A stretch of 64,000 nucleotides of DNA, from NCBI RefSeq assembly GCF_000425705.1, contig NZ_AUDY01000008.1, positions 806,001-870,000 on the forward strand, in the 5' to 3' direction. This DNA comes from Halobacillus kuroshimensis DSM 18393. Lineage in GTDB: Bacteria; Bacillota; Bacilli; Bacillales; Halobacillaceae. The notes under the pieces were generated by a model. That model saw nothing but the letters and a program-made list of their open reading frames with translations. It was not told the DNA's origin and did not search any database. Positions 34,876 through 42,192 of this stretch are shown here, piece after piece (the stretch's first letter is position 1; each line of letters opens with the position of its first letter). The position numbers were made by a program, and so were the translations under genes.

Positions 34876-35256
34876 TTAACGATACACATCTTTCATAATC
34901 TGGTTTAAAATCTGAATCTGTTCTTCAAACAATAATTTATACCGCTTCTTTAAAACGTCAAATTCTTCTTTCCCCTGGTCGGTTAAATAATACCAGTAAA
35001 CCTTCTGACGTTTTTTATCGTGGGATTTGTAATCTTCCTTCCGATAGAGTAACCCCTGCTCCGTCATTTCATGTAATGTATCCAGAAGTGTTGAAGGTGC
35101 CGGAATCCAGTTCTTCGTCAGTTTTTTAAACTCCTGCTTAAAATGTTCACTGATCATCGGCTGGCGGATTTGTAACAGGTGCATGATGTAAAATTTGGTG
35201 AACTGGGCTGCGCTCATATTTAACGCAAAACGTTTCGGGTTGTTTTTATGTGACAC
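34876..35256 (-). CDS. PadR-like winged-helix transcriptional regulator
   Basis: A 126-residue winged-helix protein. After an N-terminal helix, the recognition region FKKLTKNWIPAPSTLLDTLHEMTEQGLL is followed by a beta-wing rich in Lys/Tyr (KKRQKVYWYYLTDQG) and a C-terminal dimerisation helix. This is the PadR architecture. It precedes the LLM oxidoreductase gene and has dispersed repeat copy 4 about 100 bp upstream. Ligand unknown. Confidence 0.75.
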   Translation of the reverse strand: MSHKNNPKRFALNMSAAQFTKFYIMHLLQIRQPMISEHFKQEFKKLTKNWIPAPSTLLDTLHEMTEQGLLYRKEDYKSHDKKRQKVYWYYLTDQGKEEFDVLKKRYKLLFEEQIQILNQIMKDVYR

Positions 35257-35357
35257 GGCGATCCTCCCCTTCCTTATCGAATACTTTCATTCTACAATAA
35301 ATGATGGTAGATTTGTCCAATCATAAGCACATTTGTTCGCTTGTTGATGGTTTTATT

Positions 35358-35384
35358 TTTTATATATCGGAGTTGCTACTAAGT
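35358..35384 (-). repeat. Dispersed intergenic repeat, copy 4 (reverse)
   Basis: On the - strand ACTTAGTAGCAACTCCGATA followed by TATAAAA, identical to copy 1 over 27 bases but in the opposite orientation. It lies between the zinc-less oxidoreductase stop and the PadR gene. Confidence 0.78.
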
Positions 35385-35398
35385 AAGATGAGAGAATA

Positions 35399-36394
35399 TT
35401 ATGACATTTGAAAGCCGATTTTCCCGAAGTTCTTAGTATCGCGGATGTACGTGAAAGCTTCCTCCGCTTGATCCAACGGGAATATCCTGTCGATTTCCGG
35501 ACGGATGCTATGATGTTCGATAAAAGCGATCATCGATCTCAGCTCCTCTGCACTTCCCATCGTAGACCCCAGTAAATTATACTGTCCGTAAAAGAATTCA
35601 CGGATATTCAAAGTGACTTCATCTTCCGTACTGGATCCAAATGTAACAATCGTTCCCCCTTTACGGACAGCACGCAGTGATTGATTGAATGTAGCGGCTC
35701 CTATACTCTCAATTAATAGATCGACGCTCTCACCAGTCAATTCCCCACTCCAATCCGACTCTGTAAGGAATGCTTTATCCGCTCCAGCGTCCAGTGCCTG
35801 TTTGAGCTTCTCCCTGGACCGTGACGTAACGATCACTCTGGCCCCTTCTGCCTTGGCGAATTTGAGGGCATACGTCAGAACGCCTCCACCGATTCCAGGA
35901 AGCATCACCGTGTCTCCTGATTTGAGGTTCCCTCTTGTAAACAGAGCTCTATAAGCCGTCAATGCAGCCAGTGAAAGAACCCCTGCTTCTTCCATAGTTA
36001 AATGCTTCGGTTTCAATTCCAGGTGTTCTTCAGTACATATGTAAGTCTCCGCAAACGTCCCGTGGTCAGGAAAGCCGACAATCTCAAATCCTTCTGGAGG
36101 AACATCGCTATTCTCCTGCCAGCCGAGGCCGGGGTTGACTATGACTTCATCCCCTTTTTTAAAACGCGTCACATCTTTTCCTGTTTCCTCAACGATCCCT
36201 GAAGCATCTGAACCGGGAATGACAGCCGGGTCTTTACCTTTATGCCTTTTTGTAACAACCGCAAGATCCCGCCGGTTCATTCCTGCTGTGTGAATGCGCA
36301 CCTTCACTTCACGGGCGTCCGGCGTTTTCTCCTCCATCATTTTCACCTGAAGACCTTCCAGACCATCTTTTCCTTCATGTACAATCGCTCTCAT
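35399..36394 (-). CDS. MDR-superfamily quinone oxidoreductase
   Basis: A 331-residue medium-chain dehydrogenase/reductase. The N-terminal GroES-like domain contains GMNRRDLAVVTKRHKG and GSDASGIVEETGKDVTRFKKGDEV; the catalytic-zinc Cys and His are not in place. The Rossmann NADPH motif is LPGIGGGVLTYALKFAKAEGARVIVTSRS near residue 165. It resembles B. subtilis YogA-type quinone reductases. Start ATG 36394 or 36397 after AAAGGAG; the second ATG is better spaced. Confidence 0.85.
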   Translation of the reverse strand: MRAIVHEGKDGLEGLQVKMMEEKTPDAREVKVRIHTAGMNRRDLAVVTKRHKGKDPAVIPGSDASGIVEETGKDVTRFKKGDEVIVNPGLGWQENSDVPPEGFEIVGFPDHGTFAETYICTEEHLELKPKHLTMEEAGVLSLAALTAYRALFTRGNLKSGDTVMLPGIGGGVLTYALKFAKAEGARVIVTSRSREKLKQALDAGADKAFLTESDWSGELTGESVDLLIESIGAATFNQSLRAVRKGGTIVTFGSSTEDEVTLNIREFFYGQYNLLGSTMGSAEELRSMIAFIEHHSIRPEIDRIFPLDQAEEAFTYIRDTKNFGKIGFQMS

Positions 36395-36460
36395 CATTAG
36401 TCTCCTTTCCAACCATAAGATGTCTTAAGTCTATCAATAAGCCTTCCTATATAAAAGAAA

Positions 36461-36493
36461 AAAGACCTTTTCAGAAGAACTGAAAAGGTCTTT
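36461..36493 (-). terminator. Terminator of the LysM-3D gene
   Basis: A 14-bp perfect stem (AAAGACCTTTTCAG / CTGAAAAGGTCTTT) with a T run on the - strand. Confidence 0.9.
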
Positions 36494-36512
36494 ATCTTTC
36501 AAAATATTGAAA

Positions 36513-37382
36513 TTAGTCCGCAAGCACCTGTACTTTTACAGTCTGGCGTCCGAAATCAAGAGCATCGCCGCGGTCCTGCATATAAAGGTCAACACGGTTC
36601 CCGTTGATGGCACCGCCGGTATCACCGGCAATGGCTGTTCCATAGCCTTCTACATATACTTTAGAACCTAATGGAATGACGTTCGGGTCTACAGCAATTA
36701 CTTTCTGGTTTGGATTCGCATTTAAATCAATACCAGTTGCTGTTACGCCGCTGCAGCCTGTGCAGTTTGCCGTGTAGGCCGTTGCTTCGGCTGTAATTTC
36801 CTTAACTACATCATTGCTCGTTCCTTTGTTCGTGTTCGCTTGAACAGCTTCTGTGGACTCAGCAGATGTTTCTTTAGCAGAAGCATTGCTGGAGCTGCTT
36901 GATTTCTGGCTGCTTTCACTGGACTTGGCTGTGCTTTCTTTAGCAGGAGCTGTAGATGTCTCTGCTGCTGCTTTTTGTCCGTCCACCTTGAATTGTTCCC
37001 CTGGGTAGATGAGAGTGGAAGATAAGTTGTTCCAAGCCATCAGCTGATCGACGGAAATATTGAATTTTTGGCTGATCGCGAACAACGTATCTCCGGATTT
37101 AACCGTGTACGTGGATGCGTTCGAAGATTTAGTAGTAGAAGTAGATGCTTGATTGCTGTGTGCGTTAGATACGGCAAGTGTTTGACTTGGATAAATAAGA
37201 TTGGAATTTAGATCGTTCCAAGATTTTAGATTGTTGACAGATACGTTGTATTTTTGAGAGATGCTCCAAAGAGTATCCCCTTTATTGACGGAATATTGTT
37301 CAGATTCGTGAGCACTCACAGATGTGGCAAATGCTCCAGTCAAGGCTACGGTTGCTGCAACAGAAAATACAGTTTTTTTCAT
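36513..37382 (-). CDS. Secreted LysM-LysM-3D domain cell-wall protein (YocH-like)
   Basis: A 289-residue exported protein. The signal peptide (KKTVFSVAATVALTGAFATSVSA) is cleaved near residue 25. Two LysM peptidoglycan-binding repeats follow (YSVNKGDTLWSISQKYNVS and YTVKSGDTLFAISQKFNIS), then a Ser/Thr/Ala-rich linker and a C-terminal 3D domain of the MltA/RlpA double-psi type (ATAYTANCTG, AVDPNVIPLGSKVYVEGYG, AGDTGGAINGNRVDLY with the three conserved Asp). It probably trims or remodels peptidoglycan. B. subtilis YocH is WalR-controlled; a similar box is seen upstream. Confidence 0.92.
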   Translation of the reverse strand: MKKTVFSVAATVALTGAFATSVSAHESEQYSVNKGDTLWSISQKYNVSVNNLKSWNDLNSNLIYPSQTLAVSNAHSNQASTSTTKSSNASTYTVKSGDTLFAISQKFNISVDQLMAWNNLSSTLIYPGEQFKVDGQKAAAETSTAPAKESTAKSSESSQKSSSSSNASAKETSAESTEAVQANTNKGTSNDVVKEITAEATAYTANCTGCSGVTATGIDLNANPNQKVIAVDPNVIPLGSKVYVEGYGTAIAGDTGGAINGNRVDLYMQDRGDALDFGRQTVKVQVLAD

Positions 37383-37517
37383 AGGATAGTGCCTCCCCTT
37401 GTTTGTTCGATCACTTTGTATTTTTGATGTGATCAATTCACAATTACTAGATTACCAGATATTTCGTATAAATTAAGAACAAACAAGCAACAGTTTCGTT
37501 GCAAACGTAACATCTAT

Positions 37518-37534
37518 ATTTCACTGTCATTACA
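37518..37534 (-). promoter_or_regulatory. Possible WalR (YycF) box upstream of the LysM-3D gene
   Basis: On the - strand TGTAAT-N5-TGAAAT, one base from the WalR direct repeat TGTWAH-N5-TGTWAH. It lies about 135 bp before the start codon. Weak on its own; supported by the known control of yocH. Confidence 0.4.
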
Positions 37535-37671
37535 AGAGGCAGAAAACCAGCGTCTTTTCGATGATAAAAGCGGCAGATTGACAAAATCCGTCACGCTTCA
37601 AGGCATGTTCCTAGGGGATTTGGTCATTCAGAAGGTCGAACAAGGAGAAGTTAAAGGGGGAAAAAGAAGAA

Positions 37672-37698
37672 AAAAGCCTGTCAAAGTGACAGGCTTTT
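37672..37698 (-). terminator. Terminator of the ABC-F gene
   Basis: AAAAGCCTGTCA / TGACAGGCTTTT stem, with a T-rich tract on the - strand. Confidence 0.88.
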
Positions 37699-37704
37699 CA
37701 GTAT

Positions 37705-39321
37705 TTATGCGTATTGAGCAGCGACCTGCTTTTGAATTTCCGGATCATTCAAATAGTCATCATACGTCATTTCCTTATCTACAAGACCGCTTGGAGTCAA
37801 TTCTATGATGCGGTTGGCGATCGTTTGAATAAACTCATGGTCATGAGAAGCAAAGATGACAGAACCTTTGAAATTGATCAACCCTTTGTTTAAAGCTGTA
37901 ATGGACTCCAGGTCCAGGTGGTTGGTTGGTTCATCAAGAAGAAGAACGTTTGCCCCGGACAGCATCATCTTAGACAGCATGCAGCGGACTTTTTCTCCTC
38001 CGGACAAAACGTTCGCTTTCTTCAATGCTTCCTCGCCGGAGAACAGCATACGGCCAAGGAATCCACGCAGGAACGTTTCTGTTTCGTCTTCCGGTGAATA
38101 CTGACGGAGCCACTCAACGAGGCTGCGTTCAGAATCGAAGAACTCGGAGTTGTCTTTAGGGAAATAGCTTTGAGAGGTCGTAACGCCCCATTTATAACTT
38201 CCTTCATCCGGTTCGATCTCACCCATAAGAATCTGGAACAGCGTGGACTTGGCCACTTCGTTCGCACCTACGAGAGCCACTTTATCATCTTTGTTCAATG
38301 TAAAGCTGATGTTGTCCAGAACTTTCACACCATCAATGGTTTTGGACAGGTTTTTTACCGTCAGCAGGTCATTCCCGATTTCCCTGTCCGCCTGGAAGGA
38401 AATGTACGGATACTTACGGGAGGAAGGCTGAATATCATCCAGGGTGATTTTATCCAGTAGTTTCTTCCTGGATGTTGCCTGTTTGGATTTCGAGGCGTTG
38501 GCACTGAAACGGGCCACGAACTCTTTGAGATCCTTGATTTTTTCTTCCTTCTTCTTATTCTGCTCCTGGGCCAACTTCATTGCAAGCTGGCTGGATTCGT
38601 ACCAGAAGTCATAGTTTCCGACATAGACCTGGATCTTCCCGAAGTCAAGATCAGCGATATGGGTACATACATTGTTCAGGAAGTGACGGTCGTGGGAAAC
38701 AACGATCACGGTATTTTCAAAGTCGATAAGGAAATCCTCAAGCCACTGGATCGCTTTAATATCCAGGTGGTTGGTCGGCTCATCGAGAAGGAGAACATCC
38801 GGATTGCCGAACAGCGCCTGGGCAAGAAGGACCTTCACTTTTTCCGAACCGGCAAGCTCACTCATCTGCTTCGTCTGCAGATCTTCCCCGATTCCAAGTC
38901 CTTTAAGAAGGCGGGCAGCATCAGAATCCGCTTCCCACCCGTTCATTTCTGCGAATTCGCCTTCCAGTTCAGCCGCACGCATGCCGTCTTCCTCGGAAAA
39001 ATCACCTTTCATATAAATGGCGTCTTTTTCTTTCATGACTTCATACAGGCGTGTATGGCCCATAATGACCGTTTCAAGAACCTGATATTCATCATATTCG
39101 AAGTGGTTCTGTTTCAAGACCGCCAGACGCTGGTCTTTTTTCAGGCTTACATCTCCGATTTGTGGTTCAATTTCTCCGCTCAAGATTTTAAGGAACGTGG
39201 ATTTACCTGCTCCGTTTGCCCCGATTAACCCGTAGCAGTTTCCCGGGGTGAATTTTATATTGACGTCTTCGAACAGTTTCTGGTCACCGAATCGAAGCCC
39301 TACGTTATTAACTGTTAACAT
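37705..39321 (-). CDS. ykpA: ABC-F ATPase (YkpA/YbiT type)
   Basis: A 538-residue soluble protein with two ABC ATPase domains joined by a charged linker (about residues 240-300, ending TLDDIQPSSRKYPYI) and no membrane part. ABC-F proteins act at the ribosome. Site composition is asymmetric: NBD1 Walker A is normal (GANGAGKST) but its signature is LAGSEKV; NBD2 Walker A is GANEVAKST, with Glu and Ala replacing the usual glycines, while its signature is normal (LSGGEKV). Both Walker B motifs are LLLDEPTNHLD. Start is ATG 39321 after GGAGG. The short Arm/linker argues against an antibiotic-resistance ABC-F. Confidence 0.87.
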   Translation of the reverse strand: MLTVNNVGLRFGDQKLFEDVNIKFTPGNCYGLIGANGAGKSTFLKILSGEIEPQIGDVSLKKDQRLAVLKQNHFEYDEYQVLETVIMGHTRLYEVMKEKDAIYMKGDFSEEDGMRAAELEGEFAEMNGWEADSDAARLLKGLGIGEDLQTKQMSELAGSEKVKVLLAQALFGNPDVLLLDEPTNHLDIKAIQWLEDFLIDFENTVIVVSHDRHFLNNVCTHIADLDFGKIQVYVGNYDFWYESSQLAMKLAQEQNKKKEEKIKDLKEFVARFSANASKSKQATSRKKLLDKITLDDIQPSSRKYPYISFQADREIGNDLLTVKNLSKTIDGVKVLDNISFTLNKDDKVALVGANEVAKSTLFQILMGEIEPDEGSYKWGVTTSQSYFPKDNSEFFDSERSLVEWLRQYSPEDETETFLRGFLGRMLFSGEEALKKANVLSGGEKVRCMLSKMMLSGANVLLLDEPTNHLDLESITALNKGLINFKGSVIFASHDHEFIQTIANRIIELTPSGLVDKEMTYDDYLNDPEIQKQVAAQYA

Positions 39322-39393
39322 GTCTGAATCCTCCATTGCTTTCGTTTGTAGAACAAGAAAAGTATATCATTCATCCGCTTCATAGAACAGTCA

Positions 39394-40743
39394 TCACGGA
39401 GATTTCACGTACTCATTTTCACGACACCATTCCAGAAACAGCTGATAATCCGTGCTGACTCTTTCCTTGTAATGTCTGGACCATAAAATGAGCTCTGTTT
39501 GGAAATCCGCCTTATGTCCGTGAATAACCTCCATAATGGCATCCTCACTATGATAGGGAAGGATGCCTTCATCGATATCTGCATCCGCCCGCGCATGAAT
39601 TTTGGCACTGATCTGAGCCATCGTTTTCAGTGTCTTCTTCATCCGCTTCTCCTCCAACAGATGTTTCGGTTTAAGATCTTTGGAATAAGGAGAACGTTCG
39701 CGCACATAATAGTCGCTGTTATTCATCGTAAAGTACCCGAGATACGGGTCGGACAAATGGTGCATCGCCTGCTGAGTGTGAATCACCCGCCGCCCCTGTT
39801 GACGGTGTTCTGTCCAGAACTGCTCATCATAAGGGAAGAAGTAGGCAGGAATGGGCGTGCGTGCTTCCTTGGCTTCCAGTATGATGTCATCTTCATGACT
39901 GTCCCCCGATTGGCCTTCTATTAAAATGTAATACCGGTTCAGGCCGGTTGAGCCGATACCCGAGCCTCGTTTTTTTACGATATCTTTGATCCGGTAAAAT
40001 TCACGCGGCCGGCGCAGCTTTTGATCAAGCGAATGGTAGTAATCGTCCCATGCTTTAACCAGCTGCTCATATTCCTGTTTCGGTACCGATGCTAATTTCT
40101 CCTTGCCGATATCAAAGGAACGGATCGAATCATGCTTGACGATCGTCTGTTTCTCCAGTTCATGGGAAGCCCGCCGTTCTTCTACTTTTTGAATCGCTTT
40201 TTTTACAGCGCCTTTACTTTCCTCTTTGGTAAAGTACATCGTCTGTGGATCCTCATCTCTATGGTGGAAGGCTTCCATCTGCTTCACGTAATGTTTCAGA
40301 TAATGATCGACCATCGCATCATGACTGTCTTCAGGATAACCCAGTTGATCCATAGTTAAACGGATGCTGACAACCATCCGCATCACGTCATATAAGTAAG
40401 AACCGAGATAGCCCTCATCGAAGTCATCGACATCAAAGACGATATCCTTGTTTTCATTTTGAAACACACTGAAATTATCAAAATGGAGATCTCCCATGAT
40501 CCATGTCGGCGTTTCCCCAGGAGTGTGAAACCTGAACGGCAGTTCTGTAACATCGTGAAAGAATAGATAGGCGCTCCCCCGGAAAAAGCTGTAGGGATTC
40601 TCCATCATTTTTTGATACTTCTGCCTGCGCTGCTTTTTTGATAATTTCATTAAATCCCCGTCAAAGCGGTCCAAAATTGTGCCCAGCGTATTTTTTCTGA
40701 GTGCTTGTTTCGTTTCCAGCATCTGCTTTACTTTGTTATCCAT
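39394..40743 (-). CDS. DUF2252 family protein
   Basis: A 449-residue protein of the DUF2252 family, distantly related to the protein-kinase/aminoglycoside phosphotransferase fold. Visible family segments are NPYSFFRGSAYLFFHD, WIMGDLHFDNFSVF (similar to the HxDxxxxN catalytic loop of APH kinases), FDVDDFDEGYLGSYLYDVMRM and KRGSGIGSTGLNRYYILIEG. No activity is established. It has no signal or membrane segments and appears monocistronic. Confidence 0.85.
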   Translation of the reverse strand: MDNKVKQMLETKQALRKNTLGTILDRFDGDLMKLSKKQRRQKYQKMMENPYSFFRGSAYLFFHDVTELPFRFHTPGETPTWIMGDLHFDNFSVFQNENKDIVFDVDDFDEGYLGSYLYDVMRMVVSIRLTMDQLGYPEDSHDAMVDHYLKHYVKQMEAFHHRDEDPQTMYFTKEESKGAVKKAIQKVEERRASHELEKQTIVKHDSIRSFDIGKEKLASVPKQEYEQLVKAWDDYYHSLDQKLRRPREFYRIKDIVKKRGSGIGSTGLNRYYILIEGQSGDSHEDDIILEAKEARTPIPAYFFPYDEQFWTEHRQQGRRVIHTQQAMHHLSDPYLGYFTMNNSDYYVRERSPYSKDLKPKHLLEEKRMKKTLKTMAQISAKIHARADADIDEGILPYHSEDAIMEVIHGHKADFQTELILWSRHYKERVSTDYQLFLEWCRENEYVKSP

Positions 40744-40767
40744 GTCCGGTTTCTCCTCCTCTCACGG

Positions 40768-40801
40768 AAAAAAGCGACCGCCCGTGAGCAATCGCTTTTT
40801 T
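40768..40801. terminator. Hairpin terminator
   Basis: AAAAAAGCGA / TCGCTTTTTT stem between ydjO and the DUF2252 gene, symmetrical and so usable on either strand. It terminates the ydjO transcript (- strand), as it lies just after the ydjO stop. Confidence 0.8.
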
Positions 40802-40808
40802 CACCATA

Positions 40809-41021
40809 TCATGACTGAGATTTATAATACAGGCTGTTGTTTTCCACAACTTGAAGGACTTTGTTTTCTTCCTTCATATCGCTGCCGCACATCGGACATT
40901 TCTTCTCATTGTTCGTACGGAAATTATCCCTCTGCCAGCAGTTGCAGTCATCGGATGAACAAACCCAGATTTTTGTATCTTCTTCTTTCACTTCAGCTTG
41001 ATTTTTCTTTCCGAATGCCAT
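40809..41021 (-). CDS. ydjO: YdjO-family zinc-ribbon protein
   Basis: A 70-residue YdjO family protein, called cold-inducible in B. subtilis. Four cysteines are arranged as WVCSSDDCNCW and CPMCGSDM, which make a zinc ribbon. It sits directly downstream of a cold-shock protein gene on the same strand, in line with a cold-related role. RBS is AAAGGGGGC. Molecular function unknown. Confidence 0.85.
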   Translation of the reverse strand: MAFGKKNQAEVKEEDTKIWVCSSDDCNCWQRDNFRTNNEKKCPMCGSDMKEENKVLQVVENNSLYYKSQS

Positions 41022-41054
41022 TGAAGCAGCCCCCTTTAACTCAATTATGATAGA

Positions 41055-41086
41055 AAAAAGACTGACTTTCTAAAGCCAGTCTTTTT
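41055..41086 (-). terminator. Terminator of the cold-shock protein gene
   Basis: AAAAAGACTGACTTT / AAAGCCAGTCTTTTT stem with one mismatch, right after the csp stop codon. Confidence 0.88.
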
Positions 41087-41092
41087 ATGATT

Positions 41093-41293
41093 TTATAATT
41101 TCGTTACGTTTGCAGCTTGTGGTCCGCGATTTCCTTCAGTTACTTCAAACTCTACAGCTTGACCTTCTTCAAGAGATTTGAAGCCTTCTTCGTTGATTGC
41201 GCTGAAGTGTACGAATACATCATCTTCGCCTTCAACCTCGATAAAACCAAAACCTTTTTCCGCGTTAAACCACTTCACTGTACCTGTTTTCAT
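41093..41293 (-). CDS. Cold-shock protein (CspA/CspD family)
   Basis: A 66-residue OB-fold RNA chaperone. RNP1 is KGFGFIEV and RNP2 is DVFVHFSAI. It opens with [14 protein letters not shown] and ends in [10 protein letters not shown], nearly identical to Bacillus CspD/CspB. It melts RNA secondary structure at low temperature and in general growth. The gene is preceded by a long leader (next entry). Confidence 0.95.
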   Translation of the reverse strand: MKTGTVKWFNAEKGFGFIEVEGEDDVFVHFSAINEEGFKSLEEGQAVEFEVTEGNRGPQAANVTKL

Positions 41294-41476
41294 GGAATGG
41301 ATCCTCCAATATTTCTAAATTAATATGCGTTTTGCTTTAATGAAAAAATCACATATTATAAAAAGTACCAATAGAATTGATCACTCTTTATAATAGGTGA
41401 TTGGGAAGAATGAACTTCTTAATATTGGTAATTCAATCTTTATACTTACTATACTACGCCTGCGGTATGAAGTCAA
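41294..41476 (-). promoter_or_regulatory. csp promoter and ~148-nt 5' leader (candidate cold thermosensor)
   Basis: On the - strand TTGACT (41471-41476), 17-bp spacer, TATAGT (41448-41453). Transcription from about 41441 gives a leader of close to 150 nt, AT-rich and able to fold, before GGAGG. Csp genes are known for such long leaders that control stability and translation by temperature. The structure itself was not computed. Confidence 0.7.
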
Positions 41477-41548
41477 GTACACTCCCTTCACATCACTCTA
41501 CTTCCATTATATCCGTAAAGGAGGAGCATTATTCCTCCCCATGATGAT

Positions 41549-42052
41549 TTATCCGGATTGAATGACGGCACAGGCGATTCTTTTCCCTGAACGTCCGCTG
41601 GGCTGGGACTGATAATCATCCGGCCCTTGGTGAATGATGACGCTTCTTCCGATAATATCACGGACTTGAAAACGATCGGTGAAAAAAATCATCCGTGCCC
41701 TTCCTTGATTGGAAAAAAGCACAGGGAAATCCCCCGCATGATTGCCATGTGGCTGCTGATCAGGATTCCAATGGCCGTCTGCCGTTGCAAACGGATCGCT
41801 GCCGTCCCCAATTTCACACAAACCCTTTTCGTGGATATGAAAGCCGTGAGGGCCCGTCTGAACTCCGTTTTTTTCCTTTTTAAACGAAGGCAGTCCTTCT
41901 ACATAAACAAATACCTCAACACCATACGGCATCTGGTAAAACTGAACACTCCCCTTAAGCCCGGGGGCAGAGGGGCTTGACGAAAACTCAGCAGAAGCTG
42001 TCTGTGATGCATACTGCTGCCGGTACATTCCCTGGTTCGGATTATACAACAT
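41549..42052 (-). CDS. sodC: Cu/Zn superoxide dismutase without a signal peptide
   Basis: A 167-residue Cu/Zn-SOD family protein. With numbering from the longer frame (ATG at 42061), Cu ligands appear as His75 and His77 (HGFHIHEKG), His97 (DGHWNP, bridging) and His144 (VIIHQGPDDY); Zn ligands as His105, His108 and Asp111 (PHGNHAGDF). Unlike B. subtilis YojM, which lacks copper ligands, all appear intact. The N-terminus is Gln/Tyr/Ser-rich with no signal peptide or lipobox, reminiscent of coat proteins. ATG 42052 is preferred because the upstream ATG abuts GGAGG. Confidence 0.85.
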   Translation of the reverse strand: MLYNPNQGMYRQQYASQTASAEFSSSPSAPGLKGSVQFYQMPYGVEVFVYVEGLPSFKKEKNGVQTGPHGFHIHEKGLCEIGDGSDPFATADGHWNPDQQPHGNHAGDFPVLFSNQGRARMIFFTDRFQVRDIIGRSVIIHQGPDDYQSQPSGRSGKRIACAVIQSG

Positions 42053-42116
42053 GTTCGTCATCCTCCTTTCCTGTACACTGTATGCGTCTGGTCAGCGGGT
42101 GATGATAAAAGAAATT

Positions 42117-42153
42117 CCCCGGCCGGGGAGGAGGAAGAGAACCCCGGCCGGGG
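42117..42153 (-). terminator. Duplicated CCCCGGCCGGGG palindromes (dynA terminator)
   Basis: Two identical 12-bp palindromes (42117-42128 and 42142-42153) 13 bp apart. Each is self-complementary and the two also pair with each other. On the - strand a T-rich tract (AATTTCTTTTATC) follows, so this probably ends the dynA transcript. Confidence 0.65.
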
Positions 42154-42192
42154 AGAATCGTCTTAGTCTATGGTATGTTTTCCGTTTCTCGT

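Noticed and set aside
37578-37808. 76-codon + strand frame before the ABC-F terminator
   Set aside because: It runs through the ABC-F terminator hairpin and into the antisense of the ABC-F gene, with no good ribosome site.
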